64,000 bases of DNA, taken from contig CANLQD010000012.1 of NCBI GenBank assembly GCA_947493175.1, forward strand, positions 25,383 to 89,382. The letters run 5' to 3'. Made by a program: the position numbers and the translations under genes. Under the pieces are notes generated by a model, which searched no databases, had not been told where the DNA came from, and was given only the letters and a program-made list of their open reading frames with translations. This document shows positions 26,218 to 34,690 of the stretch, piece by piece. This DNA is from an uncultured Flavobacteriaceae bacterium (GTDB lineage: Bacteria > Bacteroidota > Bacteroidia > Flavobacteriales > Flavobacteriaceae). Position 1 is the first letter of the stretch; each line of letters opens with the position of its first letter.

Positions 26218-26907
26218 TTATCGGTACTTCGAAAAAATACCGGTATCAAAGGCTGTCCATAAACACGCCTTTTGTCCCGCTATCTTTAAACTGTTATTGG
26301 CCCAAGTATTGCAGGTGGTAAATACACTGTAGCTACCGATCGCCTCATAGAAAGCATCGGTGGCACCGTAGTTCGCATGGGTAGGAATGTGAATGAACTT
26401 TCCATCGGCATTTTTTTTAAAACTGCTTTTGATATGAGCGACTAACCGTCTATATTGTTCCTTACTGACCATAATTCGCTTGCACCGCTCGCTTTCATTC
26501 ATAGTTCGATAGTAGGTCGTGTGTATGGCGGTAGTACTCAAACCTGTGGCCGCTTTGAATGCAGTCGTAAATCGAAGATCCGCCCAGGTCGGCGTCTCCA
26601 GATAAAATCCTTTGGCGCCCCAGCCCATTGCTACGTACGGATAGTGCCCTTTAGCAGACTTGGTGTGTTCATAGTGTAAAAAATCGTCCCAATTGATTTC
26701 GGCCGTACGGGTAGGCATTACGATATCGGTATGCACTCCGTTCGTGAGAATATGAATCGCAATATCATCGGCCGCATCAGGTTCTTCCGCTACGGTAATC
26801 AATGACAAACAGAACCCAATGAGTAGGTATAATGTAATACAGCATAACAACCCTAAACCGATTTTACCGATTATTTTCAGTAGGTTCTTAAAAGTTATTG
26901 ATGCCAT
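26218..26907 (-). CDS. TIGR02117/DUF2459-family protein
   Basis: 229 residues from the ATG at 26907 (MASITFKNLLKIIGK). One membrane anchor at about 10-32 (IGLGLLCCITLYLLIGFCLSL), then an exported domain: HILTNGVHTDIVMPT, MGWGAKGFYLETPTWADL, and FTTCNTWANNSLKIAG with a conserved Cys, the pattern of TIGR02117, possibly a Cys/His papain-like enzyme (Cys in TTCNTW, His in GVHTD). Function not established. A longer frame to 27015 lies in the GNAT gene and is rejected; the real start overlaps that gene by 20 nt. Confidence 0.82.
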   Translation of the reverse strand: MASITFKNLLKIIGKIGLGLLCCITLYLLIGFCLSLITVAEEPDAADDIAIHILTNGVHTDIVMPTRTAEINWDDFLHYEHTKSAKGHYPYVAMGWGAKGFYLETPTWADLRFTTAFKAATGLSTTAIHTTYYRTMNESERCKRIMVSKEQYRRLVAHIKSSFKKNADGKFIHIPTHANYGATDAFYEAIGSYSVFTTCNTWANNSLKIAGQKACLWTAFDTGIFSKYR

Positions 26908-27460
26908 TATTTTGTTTAACCGTAATCTCAAAATAGCATACATCTGCATTGTGATAATGGCTTGGGAGTGCCTTTGAGGATGCCAATTTTTCAATTCCCA
27001 GAAATCGAAATCCATTTTGGGTATAGTGTTCTATGAGTTTCTTATTGTTCCCACAAGTATCTAGGCGCACATAGTGTAAATTTTTGGCCGTTGCAAAGTC
27101 CCTAGTCCAGCGCACAATTTCACCCACAAAGTTTTGTCCCCTAAAATCAGGATTCGTTGCAATACGATGAATATAAAGGGACGGGTCTTCATCCCTTTCC
27201 CTCCAAATCTCCGGGTCGTTGTAAGTAATGGCCCAGACACAGGCTATTGCACCGTTTATGACCATTTTGAACTGCTTTTGCTCACTGATTTCTTTGGTGA
27301 CCATGGTTCTGTCGAACGCTGGCCAAATGTTATCCAAGAATTTACTTCGTTGAAATTCTGTTGCAAGGCGATACAGCCTAAAGATTTCATTGATATCTTC
27401 CAGTGTACTACTGGCTATCATTTTTTCCGAAAAGTGGTTCTCAGACTCTTTCATTTTCAT
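26888..27460 (-). CDS. GNAT-family N-acetyltransferase
   Basis: 190 residues. Acetyl-CoA fold with IHRIATNPDFRGQNFVGEIVRWTRDFA (strand 4 and pyrophosphate loop, RGQNFVG) and VRLDTCGNNKKLIEHYTQNGFRFLGIE. Substrate unknown. Two nearby ATG codons (27460, 27454). Its 3' end overlaps the start of the TIGR02117 gene by 20 nt, so they are coupled. Confidence 0.88.
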   Translation of the reverse strand: MKMKESENHFSEKMIASSTLEDINEIFRLYRLATEFQRSKFLDNIWPAFDRTMVTKEISEQKQFKMVINGAIACVWAITYNDPEIWRERDEDPSLYIHRIATNPDFRGQNFVGEIVRWTRDFATAKNLHYVRLDTCGNNKKLIEHYTQNGFRFLGIEKLASSKALPSHYHNADVCYFEITVKQNNGINNF

Positions 27461-27903
27461 TTTTTCCAGGAAGGTGTATTTGCAAATCGTTCAAAGGTTT
27501 GCCAAAAAGTTTTTCTAAAATTCCCATTCGGTCTTTTTAAATAATTACAGCCAGATCCATCAGCATGCCCCAGCTTATATACAACGCTATTTTTACAACT
27601 TTGTATACCTTTTGATACTCATTGTAGCGTTAAAGTAGGCATAAAGGCAAAATCCAACTGGTCAATAAATCCCATATCAGGGCTAAATGCCGAAAAATTC
27701 GAGAGGACCACTAGTCATTTTTATTTTTTGTATCCACCAGTGTAGGGCGGGTATACCCTCCGGCACTATCCTTATGAACATAATACCGCTTCCCTTCCTT
27801 AGATGCGACCAAGAAGCATCCCAACCCAATATCGGTATTTTCGATCTCTTTTGCCATAGCTATTCTCGACGGCTATAAAACGGCCCCGAAGGAATCGATC
27901 TAT
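27461..27903. other. gap without a well-supported gene
   Basis: About 440 nt between the GNAT and HxlR genes, both minus strand. Only the 48-codon frame at 27711-27857 has any coding character. The rest has no strong hairpin, tRNA-like fold or full promoter that I could recognise. Confidence 0.4.
27711..27857 (-). CDS. possible small protein of 48 residues
   Basis: ATG at 27857 to TAG at 27711, 46 nt downstream of the HxlR gene on the same strand. The product (MAKEIENTDIGLGCFLVASK, then KRYYVHKDSAGGYTRPTLVD) is hydrophilic, with a plausible amino acid mix. No family recognised. It could be a chance frame or the remnant of a gene. Confidence 0.25.
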   Translation of the reverse strand: MAKEIENTDIGLGCFLVASKEGKRYYVHKDSAGGYTRPTLVDTKNKND

Positions 27904-28260
27904 TCAATTTCGCAAAGTGTTTTTGGTATCGGTGCCCCAGACATTCATTGCTTCCAAAACCGAAAAAAGCGATTTTCCCAAGGGGGTAATTGCGTACTCG
28001 ACCCGAAGGGGAACTTCTTCGTATATCGTTTTTTCAAGAATACCGTCCCTCTCCAACTCACTTAGGGTGCTCGACAACATCTTGTCGCTCACGTAGGGTA
28101 AGGAGGCCTTCATCTGATGAAAACGTACGGCCCCTTCCTTAATTTTCCAGATCACGGCAGGTTTCCAGCGTTTTCCAATAAACCGCAAGGTGGTCATGAA
28201 TGGGCAATCGTACTCTAAAAAACGTTCATTTTCAAAATTAACGGAGCTCAATTTCCTCAT
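27904..28260 (-). CDS. HxlR-family transcriptional regulator
   Basis: 118 residues, winged helix. The N-terminal Cys-Pro (LEYDCPFMTTLRFIGKRWKPAVIW) is the thiol that senses electrophiles or oxidants in many HxlR/YodB-type regulators. VSDKMLSSTLSELERDGIL is the recognition helix region; VEYAITPLGKSLFSVLEAMNVWG closes the domain. It is divergent from a reductase gene, with a near-perfect palindrome between them, as expected for a local autorepressor. Confidence 0.92.
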   Translation of the reverse strand: MRKLSSVNFENERFLEYDCPFMTTLRFIGKRWKPAVIWKIKEGAVRFHQMKASLPYVSDKMLSSTLSELERDGILEKTIYEEVPLRVEYAITPLGKSLFSVLEAMNVWGTDTKNTLRN

Positions 28261-28276
28261 ACTTACCTTTTTGTTA

Positions 28277-28301
28277 GTATACTACCATTTGGTAGTTATA
28301 C
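28277..28301. promoter_or_regulatory. HxlR operator candidate
   Basis: The core ACTACCATTTGGTAGT (28281-28296) is a perfect palindrome around ATTT; GTAT before it and TATAC after it extend the symmetry with one inserted base. It lies centrally in the 78-nt divergent gap between the HxlR gene and the reductase gene. Confidence 0.7.
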
Positions 28302-28338
28302 ATCGAAAATACGGCTTTGTTGCCTAACTAAAAAAGGA

Positions 28339-28943
28339 ATGATTATGAACGTAAGTTTTATAGGAGCGGGGCAAGTAGCCTCGCCTTTGGGCAGTCTTTT
28401 TACAGGCGCCGGGCACGAAGTAAGGTACGGCGTACGAACACCAATAGAAAATCAATTCTCGATCCACGATGCGATAGCACATGGGGAAGTCGTTTGTTTT
28501 GCCATTCCCTTTTCGGCAATGGATGAAGTCTTAAAATCATATAAAGGGATATTAAAAGGAAAAATTGTGGTCGACATTAGCAATGCAATCAACCTTACCG
28601 ACTGGTCGCCCTTATTTTTGGGAGAGGACAGCGGTGGGGAACAGACAGCCCGATTGCTGCCAGACAGCAGCGTGGTCAAAGCATTCAACACCATTTTCGC
28701 CGACACGATGCAACAAGACAAACCAATTTTCAACGACTCGCCCCTTACCGCTTTCATTGCTTCGGACGATACTGATGCAGCTGTAGTGGTAAAAGAATTG
28801 GCAGAAGATGCAGGATTTACCGGTTTGATAGTCGAAGCATTAAAAATGCACGTTATTTGGAAGCCATGGCCCATTTGAATATTTCGATCGCCCTAGCCGG
28901 TGGTGGTACGGACGCCGGTTTTATATACTATCAAAGAAAATAA
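28339..28943 (+). pseudogene. NADPH-dependent F420-reductase-family protein, frameshifted
   Basis: The frame from 28339 (or ATG 28345) reads a Rossmann start VSFIGAGQVASPLGSLFTGAGHEVRYGVRT and family blocks VVDISNAINL and SSVVKAFNTIF, then leaves the family after VEALK and stops at 28878. In the next frame the expected end follows at once: NARYLEAMAHLNISIALAGG, then a stop at 28941-28943. The break lies in an A run at 28842-28846: five A where six restore the full protein. Members reduce F420-like or other dinucleotide-dependent substrates; in an HxlR context a quinone or electrophile detoxification role is likely. Real mutation or sequence error cannot be decided here. Confidence 0.75.
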
Positions 28944-28944
28944 T

Positions 28945-29348
28945 ATGAAAGCACCTGTAGTAGTACTGGTACTGCTCTCTAGTTATACCATGGCACAACC
29001 TCCTTCAATGCAGGAATGGACTAGGGCCTGGAGCTATAAGGAGGCAGACGCCTTCAAGGAGCTTTATGATATACAAGCATTGATCTTTCCTCCAAACCGA
29101 CCTGCGGAACAGGGAAATGAAAATATTCTTGCGTACATGCATAAAGGAATGGGAAAACCAATGTTTTATTCGAACCCGAAGAGGTTCATGAGGCTCATCA
29201 GATAATCTTTGAACAGGGTATTTTCAAGGACGTTGCACCAACGAGCGGCGAAGTCATTGCCACTGGCAGGTATGCTGTGGTATGGGTTTTGACGGGAAGC
29301 ACTTGGAAAATCAAATCACATTCCTGGTCCCTGCCAATCAAAGAATAG
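28945..29348 (+). pseudogene. exported SnoaL/DUF4440-like protein, frameshifted
   Basis: The ATG at 28945 follows the previous stop by 1 nt. It encodes a signal peptide (VVVLVLLSSYTMAQ) and the start of a cone-shaped NTF2-like domain (EWTRAWSYKEADAFKELYD), then after KGMGK drifts and stops at 29205. In the next frame the rest of the domain continues: VLFEPEEVHEAHQIIFEQG, GEVIATGRYAVVWVLTGSTW and IKSHSWSLPIKE, with a stop at 29346. Losing one A in the run 29154-29157 explains the break. This is the second A-run loss within 320 nt. Confidence 0.7.
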
Positions 29349-29354
29349 CAGTTT

Positions 29355-30287
29355 TCATACAATTTCGAAATCTGACAGTATCTCTGCAATACCCTCCTGA
29401 TACGAGGTGACCCTAAAGTCCGGAAATCGCTTTTTGAACTTGGAGGAATCAAAAATATTGTCAATTCGGTATCTTGGCAATAACTCGCGGGTCTCCTTGG
29501 TATTGGAATCGAACCAAGATGCGATTTTTAGTACAAATGCGTTTAAAACCGTATAATCGACTTTTCTACCAAGTTGTTTTGAAATCTCTTTTATAAAGCC
29601 TTTATAGGTTAATCGATCATCATCACAGGGCAAATGCCAGGTTTGGCCATATGCATCTGGTGTGTTCCCGATCAGTGCCATCGCCTTACCGGCATCAACA
29701 GTATAAATGAGGGTTCTCAGCACATCGTCTCTTAAAAAGACTTTGGGTTTTTTCCCATTCTTGAGGTTATCGAACACCAATATATTGGTAATACTTTTGG
29801 TTTTTCCGGGGCCGTAGAACTCGGGCGCACGGCAAATGGAAGCTTCTATTTCCTTAATGGCCATGGCTTGAAGCAGTAGCTCGGCCGCCTTTTTCTTGCC
29901 TCTCCCCTTTTTACCTTGTGATATCATGGGGGTTTCCTCCGATTGAACGACTGTATCCTGTGGATAGGCATAGGTATTATCGAAATAGACCAATTTACAC
30001 CGGTGTTCTTTACAGGCGGCTATCACATTGCGCATAACAATAATCCAATCCCGTAACCACACATCCGAGCGGTAGGGCAGGCCTACGGTCAAATACGCAA
30101 TTTCAGTATGCTCCAATGCACTGATGACATGCTTTGGGTCTAAGAGATCCGCTTTGAACAGTTCATCCCCTAGGTGTACCTTTTTTGGATTACGGCCTAC
30201 GAGACGAATTTCTTTGGTGTATTCGGATCGCAGCATTTTTGCCAACGTTTCCCCAATAATTCCATTAGCCCCTAAAATAGTTTGCAT
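29355..30287 (-). CDS. extended-SDR NAD(P)-dependent epimerase-like protein
   Basis: 310 residues. The N-terminal dinucleotide fold has the variant ILGANGIIGETLAKML, then DLLDPKHVISAL and LVYFDNTYAYPQ. The rest is atypical of the short-chain family: no YxxxK pair in the usual spacing is obvious. It resembles NAD-dependent epimerase/dehydratase or NmrA-like proteins found near HxlR regulators. Convergent with the SnoaL-like gene, 6 nt apart. Substrate unknown. Confidence 0.82.
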   Translation of the reverse strand: MQTILGANGIIGETLAKMLRSEYTKEIRLVGRNPKKVHLGDELFKADLLDPKHVISALEHTEIAYLTVGLPYRSDVWLRDWIIVMRNVIAACKEHRCKLVYFDNTYAYPQDTVVQSEETPMISQGKKGRGKKKAAELLLQAMAIKEIEASICRAPEFYGPGKTKSITNILVFDNLKNGKKPKVFLRDDVLRTLIYTVDAGKAMALIGNTPDAYGQTWHLPCDDDRLTYKGFIKEISKQLGRKVDYTVLNAFVLKIASWFDSNTKETRELLPRYRIDNIFDSSKFKKRFPDFRVTSYQEGIAEILSDFEIV

Positions 30288-30424
30288 CTGTATTATTTAT
30301 ACCGTTAAGATAACAATTGAACCTGTTTAAATGGCTTTATAATGAAAAAAGTAATTGTTCATATCGGTAAAATGGGCCTGGTCTTTTCCCTGAAAATGGG
30401 GATACCACCCTAAAGCAATACCCT

Positions 30425-30432
30425 TAGTTTTG
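30425..30432 (+). promoter_or_regulatory. -7 element TAGTTTTG upstream of the zinc-ribbon gene
   Basis: Exact TAnnTTTG match. The start near 30437 lies after the first in-frame ATG (30435), so the ATG at 30480 is the usable start. Confidence 0.5.
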
Positions 30433-30479
30433 CGATGTATGATTGTTTAATTGTCTTTTTAGGCTACACCATAAAACCT

Positions 30480-31349
30480 ATGATTTTCTTTTTTGGAACA
30501 CGTGCGAGTAAAATAAAGGAACGTACCCTTCAACAAACCACTTGTCCGTACTGTAGTTCCCAAAACTCATTTATCGTTACCACCTTTAGCCGCTACTTTC
30601 ATTTTTTCTGGATCCCGATTATTCCTCTTTTTAAAACATCGGTTGCGGAATGCTCCCATTGCAAAAAGAGTTATGGGGAGAAGGACTTTACTCCAGAGAT
30701 GAGAAAAAGTTTGGTCAAGGAAAACGAGAACAATCCGGCAAAAAGACCGCTCTGGCAAGGCTGTGGTTGCCTGCTGTTGCTGGTGGTTGGATTGGTCCTA
30801 TTTAGCCTCTCCTTGTATGGAGTTTACTTGCGATCCAGTGAAACCCCGGACCAAGCTACCAAAAAGGACCCGAGACGGGAATTACTTGAAACCGATTTGA
30901 AATTACTCACAGTTTTACCAAACAAACAACAGGACGCTATCGGCTTTGCCCTCAAAGAATGTATCGACTATGACTTGGTAAGCGGTATCGAAACCGATAA
31001 AATCGAATACTTTGCAAGTGTAAATGGCAACAAGGTACTGGTTCTATTGCGTATTCGAGATATGAAGCATATCAAACCCTCGAACCGAAAGGTGATCATC
31101 GCTATTGTTGAAGACTGCCTTTCTCAAATGGAAAACCTGAAACCTATCAACAAATTTTACATCGGGGTCGAAGGAAAATGGAATACACTATTAGTTAAAA
31201 CACCTACCGCAGCTGACTTGGAAGGTCGGTTTGCCGATATTTACAAGTTGGTATCTTTCTATGATGAATCGCGTTCGACACCCGATTCACAAATTGATTC
31301 CTTGAAAATATCCGTTGAAAGGGACTCTTCTTTACCAGAAGTTCCTTAA
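30480..31349 (+). CDS. zinc-ribbon, single-membrane-segment protein
   Basis: 289 residues from the ATG at 30480. A zinc ribbon is formed by CPYCSSQNSF and CSHCKKSYGE near residues 22-65; between them lies an aromatic stretch (FSRYFHFFWIPIIPLF). A membrane segment follows (CGCLLLLVVGLVLFSLSLYGVYL, about 95-117), then a soluble C-terminal domain of about 170 residues. This arrangement is known in Bacteroidota proteins of unknown role. Monocistronic, divergent from the SDR gene. Confidence 0.75.
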   Translation: MIFFFGTRASKIKERTLQQTTCPYCSSQNSFIVTTFSRYFHFFWIPIIPLFKTSVAECSHCKKSYGEKDFTPEMRKSLVKENENNPAKRPLWQGCGCLLLLVVGLVLFSLSLYGVYLRSSETPDQATKKDPRRELLETDLKLLTVLPNKQQDAIGFALKECIDYDLVSGIETDKIEYFASVNGNKVLVLLRIRDMKHIKPSNRKVIIAIVEDCLSQMENLKPINKFYIGVEGKWNTLLVKTPTAADLEGRFADIYKLVSFYDESRSTPDSQIDSLKISVERDSSLPEVP

Positions 31350-31416
31350 AACCACTTAACCACCCAAACCAGTGTTTTTTAATAAAGTACCCCCCTAGGG
31401 CCTATTAAAAAACCCG

Positions 31417-34047
31417 TTAAGACAAGCTCGCCAAGCTCTTCTCCAAAGTTTCTATTTTGGCCTCGGCATCCGCTTGTTTTTGACGCTCTTTGGCAATGAC
31501 CTGTTCAGGAGCATTCTGCACAAAACGTTCATTGCCCAGCTTTTTTTGAACCGATTTTAAAAAGCCCTTGGCGTAATCAAGTTCCGCTTTGATTTTTTCG
31601 ATTTCCGCCGCTATGTCGACTGTACCGCTGATTGGAATAAAGTACTCATTACTCTTTACCCGAAAGCTTAAGGCACCTTCTATAGCGGTGGTGACATATT
31701 GAATTTCAGAGATATTCGTTAGCTTACTAATGACCACATCCCAAGTATCTGGGATTTTTTCTTCATTGAGAATTGAAATGGTAATGGACTCCTTCATGGG
31801 AATCTGTTTTTCTTTTCGGATGGTGCGAATACCCGAAATAACGCCATCGGCCACCTGAAAACCCTGAATGAGTTGATTGTCAACAGCTCCGATCTCTGGC
31901 CATTTAGAAATAATCAAAGCCTCTTCTGGCGAACGTTCCGATATACGTTGCCACACTTCCTCGCTTAAAAAAGGCATAAAGGGATGTAGTAACTTAAGCG
32001 TCTCCTCAAACCAATGAATGACCTCATTTAAAGTTGTTCTGTCAATGGGTTGCTGATAAGCGGGTTTCACAATTTCCAAAAGCCACGAACAAAAATCGTC
32101 CCACACCAGCTTGTATATGGCCATAAGCGCATCGGATATACGGTATTTACTGAAATGGTCTTCGATTTCGGTCAAAGCTTGATTGAATTTGGCGGCATAC
32201 CAATCAATTCCGAGCCGGGAAGCAGTGGGTTGTTCCAAATCGGCAACCTCCCATCCTTTTACCAATCGTAGGGCGTTCCAAATTTTATTCGAAAAGTTTT
32301 TACCCTGCTGGCAGAGGTCTTCATCGAACATTAAGTCATTTCCAGCAGCCGAGCTCAAAAGGAGTCCCACACGAACGCCATCCGCTCCGTATTGTTCGAT
32401 CAATTTTAAGGCATCGGGTGAATTACCCAATTGTTTCGACATCTTACGACGTTGCTTGTCGCGCACCAGGCCAGTGAAATACACATTTTCAAACGGACGT
32501 TCGTTGCGATACGCATACCCTGAAATAATCATACGGGCCACCCAAAAGAAAATGATATCGGGGCCTGTGACCAAATCGTTCGTGGGATAATAATAATTTA
32601 CTTCCTCATTGTCCGGTTCTAAAATACCACCAAATACACTGATCGGCCATAGCCATGAAGAGAACCATGTATCGAGTACATCGTCGTCTTGACGCAAATC
32701 TGCCATGCCAAGGTCGGGGTTTCCTGATTTAGCTCTTGCAAGGGTCATCGCCTCTTCCTTCGTTTCCGCTACGACAAAGTCGTTTTGACCGTCGCCGTAA
32801 TAATATGCCGGAATCTGTTGCCCCCACCATAATTGTCTTGAAATATTCCAATCCCGGATGTTCTCCATCCAATGACGATACGTATTTTCGAATTTTTTTG
32901 GGAAAAATTTTACTTCCTGCGTCTCTAGAACCGCTTTTATGGCAGGTTTTACCAACTCCTCCATGGCTAAAAACCACTGATCGCTCAGTCGTGGTTCGAT
33001 AACCGCTTTTGTTCGTTCCGAAGTTCCAACCTTGTTCAAGTACTGTTCGGTCTTCACCAAAAATCCTTTCTCTTTTAGCTCTTGGGTAATTGCTTTTCGT
33101 ACAACAAATCGGTCTTGCCCTTCATAATGAAGTCCGAACGAGTTCAAAGTCGCGTTGGGATGAAAGATATCGATGGTCTCCAAACCGTGCTTTTCTCCCA
33201 AGGCCTTATCGTTTACATCATGGGCAGGGGTTATTTTAAGGCAACCCGTACCGAACTCTATATCTACATAGGTATCTTCAATGATGGGAATGACCCTGTT
33301 ACATATAGGGACAATCGCTTTTTTGCCCTTCAAATGACGATACCGCTCGTCGTTCGGGTTAATACAAATAGCGGTATCCCCAAGAATGGTCTCCGGTCTG
33401 GTCGTGGCAATCGTTATCGTTTCGTCGGAACCCTCTATCGGATATGCCAGATAGTAAAGCAACCCCTGTTTCTCTTCATAAATAACTTCTTCATCGGAAA
33501 GTGTGGTAAGCGCTTCGGGATCCCAATTGACCATGCGATAACCGCGATAGATCAGGCCTTTGTTGTATAGGTCTACAAAGACCTTGATAACAGAAGCATA
33601 CATATCATCATCCATTGTGAACTTGGTACGGTCCCAATCACAGGAGCAGCCTAACTTTTTTAGCTGTTCTAAAATAACTCCGCCGTACTCGTCGGTCCAC
33701 TCCCAAGCGTGTTTCAGGAACGCTGACCGGCTCAAATCGGACTTTTCAATACCTTCCGACTTCAATTTGGCCACTACTTTGGCTTCCGTAGCAATCGAGG
33801 CATGATCCATTCCTGGTACCCAACAAGCGTTTTTACCCATTAATCGGGCCCTTCGAATCAGGACATCCTGCAGGGTATTGTTTAACATATGGCCCATATG
33901 CAACACCCCGGTAACGTTGGGTGGCGGAATAACAATGGCGTATGGCTCTCGATTATCGGGGGTTGAATGAAAGTATCGATGCTCCATCCAGTAATCGTAC
34001 CAGTGCTGTTCTACACGTTGAGGGTCATATTTTGAGGGAATCTCCAT
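31417..34047 (-). CDS. valS: valine--tRNA ligase
   Basis: 876 residues from the ATG at 34047 (MEIPSKYDPQ); an in-frame TTG at 34086 adds 13 residues and is rejected. Class I motifs: HMGH in PPNVTGVLHMGHMLNN and KMSKQ in RRKMSKQLGNSPDALK. The editing domain and the anticodon-binding domain are in their normal places, and a C-terminal coiled coil (EKIKAELDYAKGFLKSVQKKL onwards) contacts the tRNA. Divergent from the DUF1573 gene. Confidence 0.97.
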   Translation of the reverse strand: MEIPSKYDPQRVEQHWYDYWMEHRYFHSTPDNREPYAIVIPPPNVTGVLHMGHMLNNTLQDVLIRRARLMGKNACWVPGMDHASIATEAKVVAKLKSEGIEKSDLSRSAFLKHAWEWTDEYGGVILEQLKKLGCSCDWDRTKFTMDDDMYASVIKVFVDLYNKGLIYRGYRMVNWDPEALTTLSDEEVIYEEKQGLLYYLAYPIEGSDETITIATTRPETILGDTAICINPNDERYRHLKGKKAIVPICNRVIPIIEDTYVDIEFGTGCLKITPAHDVNDKALGEKHGLETIDIFHPNATLNSFGLHYEGQDRFVVRKAITQELKEKGFLVKTEQYLNKVGTSERTKAVIEPRLSDQWFLAMEELVKPAIKAVLETQEVKFFPKKFENTYRHWMENIRDWNISRQLWWGQQIPAYYYGDGQNDFVVAETKEEAMTLARAKSGNPDLGMADLRQDDDVLDTWFSSWLWPISVFGGILEPDNEEVNYYYPTNDLVTGPDIIFFWVARMIISGYAYRNERPFENVYFTGLVRDKQRRKMSKQLGNSPDALKLIEQYGADGVRVGLLLSSAAGNDLMFDEDLCQQGKNFSNKIWNALRLVKGWEVADLEQPTASRLGIDWYAAKFNQALTEIEDHFSKYRISDALMAIYKLVWDDFCSWLLEIVKPAYQQPIDRTTLNEVIHWFEETLKLLHPFMPFLSEEVWQRISERSPEEALIISKWPEIGAVDNQLIQGFQVADGVISGIRTIRKEKQIPMKESITISILNEEKIPDTWDVVISKLTNISEIQYVTTAIEGALSFRVKSNEYFIPISGTVDIAAEIEKIKAELDYAKGFLKSVQKKLGNERFVQNAPEQVIAKERQKQADAEAKIETLEKSLASLS

Positions 34048-34156
34048 ATTTTGGTATGGTATTTGTCTAAGTGAGGTCGGTTTCAAAAATTGGGACCCTA
34101 ACTAGATGTTAAATGTTGATAAGTATTGACTTTTTAGTCCTGTTAGAAATACGAAA

Positions 34157-34164
34157 CAAAAATA
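34157..34164 (-). promoter_or_regulatory. -7 element TATTTTTG for valS
   Basis: Minus strand TATTTTTG with TTTTG (34187-34183) 18 nt upstream as -33. Start near 34152 gives a leader of about 105 nt, long enough for a control element, though no T-box-like structure was recognised. Confidence 0.5.
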
Positions 34165-34190
34165 AGTAACGTTCATAGATAACAAAACAA

Positions 34191-34223
34191 TTTTGCAGGA
34201 TCATCCTAAAAGATTTAATTTTG
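34191..34223 (+). promoter_or_regulatory. promoter of the DUF1573 gene (TTTTG - 20 nt - TAATTTTG)
   Basis: -33 TTTTG at 34191-34195 and -7 TAATTTTG at 34216-34223, ideal spacing. Start near 34228 gives a leader of about 19 nt to the ATG at 34247. One of the two best promoters in the window. Confidence 0.7.
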
Positions 34224-34246
34224 AAATTCACCCAAAACTAAAAATC

Positions 34247-34633
34247 ATGAAAAAAATAGTACTTGTATTATTTGTTGGTCTCCTAGGACTTAGCCTCACA
34301 GCCCAAGATAAAGCGGCTAAAATTGAGTTTAAGGCCGAGACGGTAGACTACGGTACCATCGAAAAAGGTTCAGATGGCATTCGAGTATTCGAGTTCACCA
34401 ACACGGGCGACGCACCATTGATTATCAGTAAGGTAAGCTCTAGTTGTGGATGCACCATTCCTAAAAAGCCGGAAGAGCCTGTTCTACCGGGAAAAACTGG
34501 AGAAATTCAGGTAAAATACGATACAAACAGAGTAGGTCCTATTAGAAAAGCGATTACAGTCATTTCAAACGCTGATACGCCTACTAAAGTGTTAAAAATC
34601 AAAGGAGAAATCAAAGCTCCCGAAGGAAAGTAA
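34247..34633 (+). CDS. DUF1573 exported protein
   Basis: 128 residues from the ATG at 34247, with a signal peptide (MKKIVLVLFVGLLGLSLTAQ). One DUF1573 (ASH-like beta-sandwich) domain: VFEFTNTGDAPLIISKVSSSCGCTIPK and EIQVKYDTNRVGPIRKAITV. These small periplasmic proteins are abundant in Bacteroidota; the role is unknown, a structural or binding role is often assumed. An upstream frame to 34193 precedes the transcription start and is rejected. Confidence 0.88.
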   Translation: MKKIVLVLFVGLLGLSLTAQDKAAKIEFKAETVDYGTIEKGSDGIRVFEFTNTGDAPLIISKVSSSCGCTIPKKPEEPVLPGKTGEIQVKYDTNRVGPIRKAITVISNADTPTKVLKIKGEIKAPEGK

Positions 34634-34654
34634 TCGTTTTATAGTGTACGAAGC

Positions 34655-34690
34655 AAACCCTGATACCTTTTTGGTCATCAGGGTTTTTCT
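34655..34690. terminator. bidirectional terminator between DUF1573 and aspartyl protease genes
   Basis: AAACCCTGA (34655-34663) pairs with TCAGGGTTT (34678-34686), with T runs on both sides. It overlaps the stop codon and last two codons of the aspartyl protease gene, so it serves both convergent transcripts. Confidence 0.75.

Noticed and set aside
28842..28850. Programmed frameshift in the reductase gene
   Set aside because: The run has five A and no X XXY YYZ heptamer or stimulatory hairpin; a second identical type of break next to it speaks for plain base loss.
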